From Polytrichum commune (lineage: Eukaryota > Streptophyta > Polytrichopsida > Polytrichales > Polytrichaceae): a stretch of 64,000 nt of DNA. Shown one piece after another: positions 58,001-64,000 of the stretch. The notes beneath the pieces were generated by a model. That model was given only the letters and a program-made list of their open reading frames with translations. It was not told the origin of the DNA and made no database searches. The translations under genes and the position numbers were made by a program. Positions within the stretch are counted from its first letter, which is position 1. Each line of letters starts with the position of its first letter. The stretch lies in assembly GCA_950295325.1 (NCBI GenBank), contig OX485809.1, positions 16,244,001 to 16,308,000 on the forward strand, in the 5' to 3' direction.

Positions 58001-61000
58001 ATTCGTCCTCAGCTGTTGCCAGGTGATGCACCCCGTGGGTCGTTCCCTTGCAATTTAGCTCAAGAAGACTCACGGTGAGACATCACGTAAATTTATATTC
58101 GCTTGAGAACTACCGTGCCTCATTAATATGTTCGGTCTCTAATTAATAATCCCTCTCTTCTCCTTATGATATGAATATAATTATTGGAGTGAACACAATC
58201 TCATTATCTTAATTCTTACTCTCAATGTAAGGCATCATTGATAATAAGAACCATTAGATTTAAAGAAAGCTTCAAGAGGTGTAACAATATCCTTGATAAT
58301 AATATAGTATTCAATAAATTGTATGAATCCTTAATGTTAGTAGTTCATAAACATTAATCACACAAATGATAATAATCTTATAATGATGAAGAAGATCTAA
58401 TATTCTTGAGTCTTCCTTTTTAAACTCAAGTGTTACTACTTATAATATTGTAACTTGACATGTATGCATATAGTAGTTATAATTTCATGAACACATCATT
58501 GATTGTTTTGCAATGTCACGTTTAACATTCAAAGTGTTTTAATGACAAGAATAATTATAACTCTCTTGAGGTTTATTCAAGAGAAAGAACTCCTCTTTGA
58601 TTGTTAATGACATCCAACAACTCACAAAGTATCTTAAGAGAAGAAGCATTTTTACTACAAAGTGTTTCTTGATGACGAGAAGATAAACCTATCTTTCTTG
58701 AGTTTTGCTCAAGAGAGAGAGAGAGATCTTCTCTTGAATAAATAATCCTTCAAATTGTAATGACATCCAACAACTCACAAAGAATCTTAAAGTAAGAAGC
58801 TTCAATAACAATTGTAGTAAGTAGATTATCTTATATCAATATTACTTCATTCATATAGATTCAACTTTGATGTAATTTTATGTCTTCATCATTCTTGTTA
58901 ATCATAAGTTCAACAATCAATATGTAGTATAATATGTATAATACTTATAAGTCAATTATGTAGTTTTTAATAATAAGCTCCTCCTCTTTTGAAGGAGTTG
59001 CAATCGTTAAGTTGTTTTGTTTAAATCATAACATGCATATAATTCTTCAATCATTCAATCACATGTATATTTATAATTCTCTTTTGAGGAGATCAATGAT
59101 AAGTTTTGCTTTGAGAGATAATCGTGCTTCCTTCACTCAAGTTGTATAAATTGACAATTGTTTTCTCATATCAATCTCTCTCAAAGTTCCATTGATTCTC
59201 CAAATTGTCTTGAGCGCTTTGTTCTCACCCTCACACTATCTTTTGAGTTCTTTCTCAAAAGAGTCTACTCAATCTACTCTACTCTCGGTTGCTCAATCAC
59301 TTAAGCTACAAAGTACCATTGACGACTCGTAGTCCAAATTGAGAGAGGTAGAAAGATCACACGCATTTGTAGAAAAGATAAGTGTATTGCAAAGGTTCCT
59401 CGAGAGGAGAGTTACAAAAGCTTCAAGTGATTCTTGACACTCAAATTTAAGATAACTTCGTTGTGTAGAAAATGAGGTAATAGTCTCCTAATTTGCTTCC
59501 CTTATATAGTCTTCTCTTCCTAATCCAAAATCTACATTAAGAGTGGTTGTGATCTCCACTTTTCTAAATAACTATCTATCTTCAAAATATGTAGATGTTA
59601 ACTAACTTAAATGGTTATAACCGTTTTACCATTTGAATGTTCAAGTCTCTAAGATTCTACTATATCCTTGTCGTGGCTACATTGTAATTCCTTTTGAGAA
59701 TGCAATCAAGTCTTCACATTTGCTTGATTCCAATGATTTGTATTAAACATACTAGTAGAATCTATTCTTGTCTTATATGCTCATAATGCATCTTCATAAT
59801 GTTTTTGTATCATAAGAATCTAAAATTCTTACATAATTCATAATCATGCTTCTTCAAAATTCCATAATCATGCTTCTTCAAAATTCCATAATCATGTCTC
59901 TTCAAAATCCTTCATTCTAATATATTCCCTTCTTCGGATAATCCTTCATCCTCAAAATCCTACATACTATGCTAATAGAATGTAATTCATACTTCCTAGT
60001 AACTCTATATACCCTTATATACCTCTTACATAAGTCCTTTCATCCTTATATAATAGTCCTCCTTCCTAAATTCTAAGTTTTCCTTTGCTAACCCACTGGG
60101 TACCCATTGCCGTGGGTAATAGGACCTATAACCGCGCGTAAGGTGTGTAAAGCCGTGGCAGTGACCCTATTACCGTGGCCGACCTTCGGAGAGCTCTCTT
60201 CGGTGTTCTTCTTCGGCATTCTTCCTTGGCATTCTTCCTCTTTCTCTCCGGAGTTGTTTGATGTCGTTATGTGCTCTATCTTGCTTCTTTCTCTTCTATA
60301 ATGTTGCCACTCAACACCAGGGGTGTTGAATGGGATGCCTAGCCATCTAATAGTAAAAAAATTACATTAGTTCAAGATTAAGGGTTTGAGTGTGAAGTTC
60401 TTAGGGTTTTAGGAGTAGAATGAAAGAATGTGTGCAAACAATGGCAATGTTAAGGTTAGGATCACACCTTGCAGTTGAAGCATTGATGAAAATGAACTTT
60501 TGCCCTCAAGCTTGTGAAATCATGCATTGCTCCACAGGTTCAGTTGTGCAGCAACGCTCCCCGTGCCGCCCCCCACAACTCCTCGCAACTCAAGAGAAAA
60601 GACATTCTCCTCCCGCAGTTGCGGTTTCACTCTGAAGTTCATCCGTTTAAAATTTTCATCCGATCAATTAAGCATTTGTCGTTCATTCAACATCGTAATG
60701 TTTAATGCATGTTATTCTTGATGTGCTGCAAATTCTCATCCAATTATGAAATCCTCATCCAGTCTATCGAACGTGTTCCCAAAGAAATTTTCATGCGAGC
60801 GTTTTGTCCGGTTGCTGTCCGGTCCGTGGGCCGTGACCGGTCATTGGCGTGCTTATTTTTTGAAGATTTTCCAAGGTGAGTTTTGGTTTAGAGTTGGATG
60901 TCCAATGTTTAATAATCTCCATCCAATGAATTCATCAATTAAAACCAAAAATAATAAAACACATAGGAATGAATTTAGAAATGTTAAAATAAAAACATAC

Positions 61001-61286
61001 ATCCACAATGAAATCATTTTTATTTTGAAAATTCAATATTGAGAGCAACTTATTAAAAAAATTTCCTAACCGATTTGACATTCGTAACTGTAGCTTTGGT
61101 CATTTCCTCCCACTCTCCTATCAATTTTTTTATTAGCATTTTTTCTTTGTATAACTTGGATTCCTCATCTTCAATAGTTATCACCTCTCTTTGTAGATAA
61201 AAACCATAAACCAAGAACAATTACATACCAAAAACTCTTTGAATCAAACATAAAACCAAACAAAAATTGGAATTACCATATAAACC
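58001..61286. other. No gene; AT-rich with a tandem repeat at 59839-59910
   Basis: Three copies of a 24-bp unit (CATAATCATGCTTCTTCAAA..) at 59839-59910. A GC-richer patch near 60080-60240 and frames at 60420-61042 have no domain. It may be the remains of LTR retrotransposons. Confidence 0.4.
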
Positions 61287-61696
61287 CACGGGTAGATCAC
61301 TCCATTGTCAAGTTGAACACCACGTGCGGCCAAAAAAAATCTTCTTTTGGTAAGTTGCACCACCAAAATGGGTCAAAATTTTATCAATTTTTTTTCATGA
61401 GTAGATATACACAATACCTATGACATAGTTAAAAGTGGTAATTAAATTTGATGATTTGTTTTTTTCATAAAACATACCATTTCTAACTAGAATGACACAG
61501 AATTGAACTAAAACAATTACTATAAAAAATAAAGATGACTAAAAATTTCAAAAAAGTATACAAAAGATACTATCAATGGTTATGTATATGTAGAAAAAAT
61601 ATCATAAATTTTAAAATTATATATGGCATGTAATATAGGGGTAGCAAACTTTGTCCGCACGTGGTGTCAACTTGACAATGAAGTGACCTCCCCGTG
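61287..61696. mobile_element. hAT-like MITE (CACGGGTAGATCACT ends), copy 1
   Basis: CACGGGTAGATCACTCCATT pairs with the right end finishing CCTCCCCGTG, and the inverted repeat extends inwards through CACGTGCGG. TATAAACC flanks both sides (61279-61286 and 61697-61704), an 8-bp duplication. No coding sequence. Confidence 0.85.
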
Positions 61697-62087
61697 TATA
61701 AACCAAGGTTAAAAAACACATCAATTGTCAAAGGTTACTATGTAATCCTCGATTTTTTTTCCTACACAATTTACGTAGTCTTTAAAGGAAATAAACTCTT
61801 TAAAGTCAACAAGCTTCAAATCCAAGTATTGCGTATGCGATGAATCTTGTGGGGTAAATTGGTTTTCACGTGATTGTGCTCACTCGATCTGGAATGTACA
61901 CTATATGAAAATTAAAAGAAATATCAAATAAGATTGCGAGGTACAGTGGTTCTTACTAACCGGTTGGCATCAACAACAAACTCTTGGGAGAATCCTGCAA
62001 ATGTAGAATTCGTTTAGTTGTACCTTCGAAAATATATATATATATATATATATATAACTTACAAAATTTTGCACTTGTAGGTTTTTA
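61697..62087. other. No gene; (TA)n near 62031-62056
   Basis: AT-rich intergenic DNA. Confidence 0.4.
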
Positions 62088-62550
62088 ACTAGTTTTTGCT
62101 CTTTGGAGGGGGAAAGGAGGTGATCAAATTTCCATCCTAGAAGATCAAGACCTCAGGATAAGTATCCATCAATTTAGAAGAATCTAGAGCATCATGCCTC
62201 GATTAATACAAAAAATCCAAACCATGTGAAACATGTAACCAATTGGACTTGGAAACACTAGGATCTCAACCGATTATGTCCAAAAATCTCCTTGGACATT
62301 GGAGCCAATCACCCCCCTCCCCCTTCCAAACAAACTACTTTTGGGAGAAAATTCTAGCTAGTTTTTTCTATTCGGAGGGGGGAGGGAGTGATTAGATCTC
62401 CATCCTAGGGTTCTCAACTTGTATTGTGAGGTGGCCAGTGCAGTTGATAGGCCGGGAAACAACATACTTAACCTTACCCCTATTAATACAGAAAATCCGA
62501 ACGATGTCAACATGTTGTATGTTGAACTTAGAAACACTAGGATCTTGTCA
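62088..62550. repeat. Diverged direct repeats of about 180 bp
   Basis: 62088-62275 and 62358-62550 share a GGAGGGGG..AGG.AGTGAT block, TCCATCCTAG, ATTAATACA.AAAATCC and GAAACACTAGGATCT. Non-coding. Confidence 0.65.
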
Positions 62551-62802
62551 CATAAATTAGAAATTCGGGTTTGGGGGAGAAAACTTGGATTGGGGAGGTT
62601 TTGTCCCCTTCTCCTTCATCCACCTTTCTCTTGCCGTCCTCCTTGGCATAATCCACTCCGTCATCTGTCTCTTCCTCTTCTTCCCCCTGATTTTTTTCCT
62701 CCTTTTCGTCCGGGTCATTTGTGTCTACATTATTTGATGACTATGTCATGGATCATTGCCATTCCTCATTCTTTGTGACTTTGCATTGAATTTTTTTTTC
62801 CA
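62551..62802. other. Upstream region of the second transposase copy
   Basis: C/T-rich stretch with no gene. Confidence 0.35.
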
Positions 62803-64000
62803 ATGGCATCTCTATGAGCGGGAGATTGCTCTAATCTTTTCACTTTTCCCTTGGGTGCAAATGGTTTTGTAGTGGTCCACAAAATCTGCTTAGTCTAGAG
62901 TTTAACTTTCGCCTTGGTACCATCTATGTGGAACAAAAATGATTCCAAGAACCTAGTGAGTTGTGCGAGACAGTTTTGATTTAAAACTCAAGGGTGGATA
63001 GTTGTTGTTTTATTGTCATTGGGAGCAAGCTTGTACAAAGTGATAGGATTGTCTGAATTGCAGATGGATGCATCCATAGTGTCACGGGTAGATCACTTAG
63101 TGCATTTAAAAAACGACGTGCGGCATAATCTAGAGAGGATTAAAATCATTTGAAATAAAAATTATAAAGAAATTCCAAATAATGAAGGGGCCATTAAATG
63201 TAGACAATCTCATTATAAGTAAGTTAGATGGACATAAAACGTGGGCCATTATTTTTTTGTAAAATTAATATAGGGGCCGAAGATAAGGATCCTAGAAGGT
63301 ATGTTTAGTATGGTATGTAAATGGGTTTAGGACTCACGGGGATGGATGATAATTGGGATTTCCGTCTGTCCAAAATTACTTAAAAGGAATATAGAGTACA
63401 AAAAATTGCAGTGACTTGGACAATATAAGTAATGGAAGGGTGCAAACAAATGGGCCATTTTTTTAGATTTAAGTAATTATAGGGAGGCTTTAATTCAACC
63501 CTTGAAGGTAAATAGCCCCCCCCCCCAAAAAAAACCCCAACCGCACGTGATGCACAAAAATGCCTTAGAGTGATCTACCCATGCATAGTGTTGTTGATAA
63601 ATGAGTCCATCACAACCGCACCGCAAAGCCATCCTCTTCGCAAGGTTAAATTGGAAGTAGATGATGTGATGGTCCTTAGTGATTCAAGTGAAAATAGTAT
63701 CCAAGTGGTGGACATTACAAGGACTCCATCGTATCCATTTCAATCTTCATGTTTTGTTATTTTTACATCCACTGTACAAGCTCCACTTGGCAATGAGCCC
63801 TCCCCTTACAAACCACTGAACTTGGGTATTTCTTAATTGCACACATGCTCCAAAAAACCTCATGTTCATCTTACGTCATCCATATCTAATTTTCATATAT
63901 TGGAAGCCCTCATAATCACCAAGTGTTGTAGAAGATCCAAATATGAGCTCACAAATATTGACTCCGATGTGAAGTATTTGTCGTCTTTTTTTGATGGGGA
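62803..64000 (+). pseudogene. Second copy of the giant-element transposase, N-terminal part (cut by window edge)
   Basis: ATG at 62803 opens a region colinear with the N-terminus of the 42786 gene: a GFVVVHKICLV counterpart of GFVCVSEDLLSL, YKVIGLSELQMDASIVLLIN against FRVICLSESQMQAPTVLLIN, then KLEVDDVMVLSDSSENSIQV against KLEPNDDSVLVLSDSEDDIC, and SDVKYLSSFFDG near the end. It carries at least three in-frame stops and a 501-bp MITE inside the codon run for I-V-L-L-I-N. This copy faces the opposite way and its remainder lies beyond the window, so a second giant element may begin here. Confidence 0.8.
63083..63583. mobile_element. hAT-like MITE (CACGGGTAGATCACT ends), copy 2
   Basis: CACGGGTAGATCACT at the left and AGTGATCTACCCATG at the right, flanked by CATAGTGT on both sides (63075-63082 and 63584-63591). 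Removing the element and one duplication restores the transposase reading frame, which proves the borders. Confidence 0.9.

Overview
The window is AT-rich land-plant nuclear DNA that is very poor in genes. It holds one clear host gene, a two-exon MFS transporter of the Nodulin-like/NFD4 family (6.5-9.0 kb, minus strand). Decayed pieces of a PP2A scaffold-subunit gene and a gyrase A gene lie near 54-55.5 kb. Almost everything else is mobile DNA or its remains. Plant-type introns, Stowaway, Tourist, CACTA and hAT-like MITEs, and NFD4, PP2A-A and nuclear gyrA sequences all point to a plant. A pogo transposase and methyltransferase-like genes make me lean weakly towards a non-seed plant. I cannot name the species.

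Layout: 0-6 kb holds MITEs and a GC-rich possible LTR remnant. 6.5-9.8 kb is the MFS gene with repeats in its intron and upstream region. 10-36 kb is a MITE field: a four-copy CTCGGGG family, two Tourist-like and two Stowaway elements, a 986-bp foldback element and a dead Ty3/gypsy element. 36,885-51,985 is one 15.1-kb Mutator-like element bounded by 10-bp target duplications. 52-53 kb and 36.6-36.9 kb are the two halves of a methyltransferase-like gene that this element split. 53.8-55.5 kb holds host gene fragments, and 55.7-58.0 kb a nearly intact pogo transposase. 61-64 kb has two more hAT-like MITEs and the start of a second copy of the giant element's transposase, cut by the window edge.

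The giant element is the main discovery. Its left half encodes, on the minus strand, a MULE-type transposase with a zinc-finger region, a DDE core and a C-terminal SWIM finger. Its right half encodes two plus-strand cargo genes. One is a protein-kinase-fold protein. The other is a long intron-containing gene that appears to join a ParB/Srx-like domain to a beta-class (N4-cytosine/N6-adenine type) DNA methyltransferase-like domain, a combination otherwise familiar from bacterial and phage proteins. Between the divergent halves sit a TATA box and seven copies of a 16-22-bp palindrome spaced about 103 bp apart. Each terminal inverted repeat is built of TGAGCRR heptamers. All genes of this copy carry stop codons, so it is a dead member of a family that must have had active relatives. 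The proposed cooperation (transposase acting on the heptamers, ParB-like protein on the palindromes, methyltransferase marking or protecting element DNA, kinase modulating host or element proteins) is inference.
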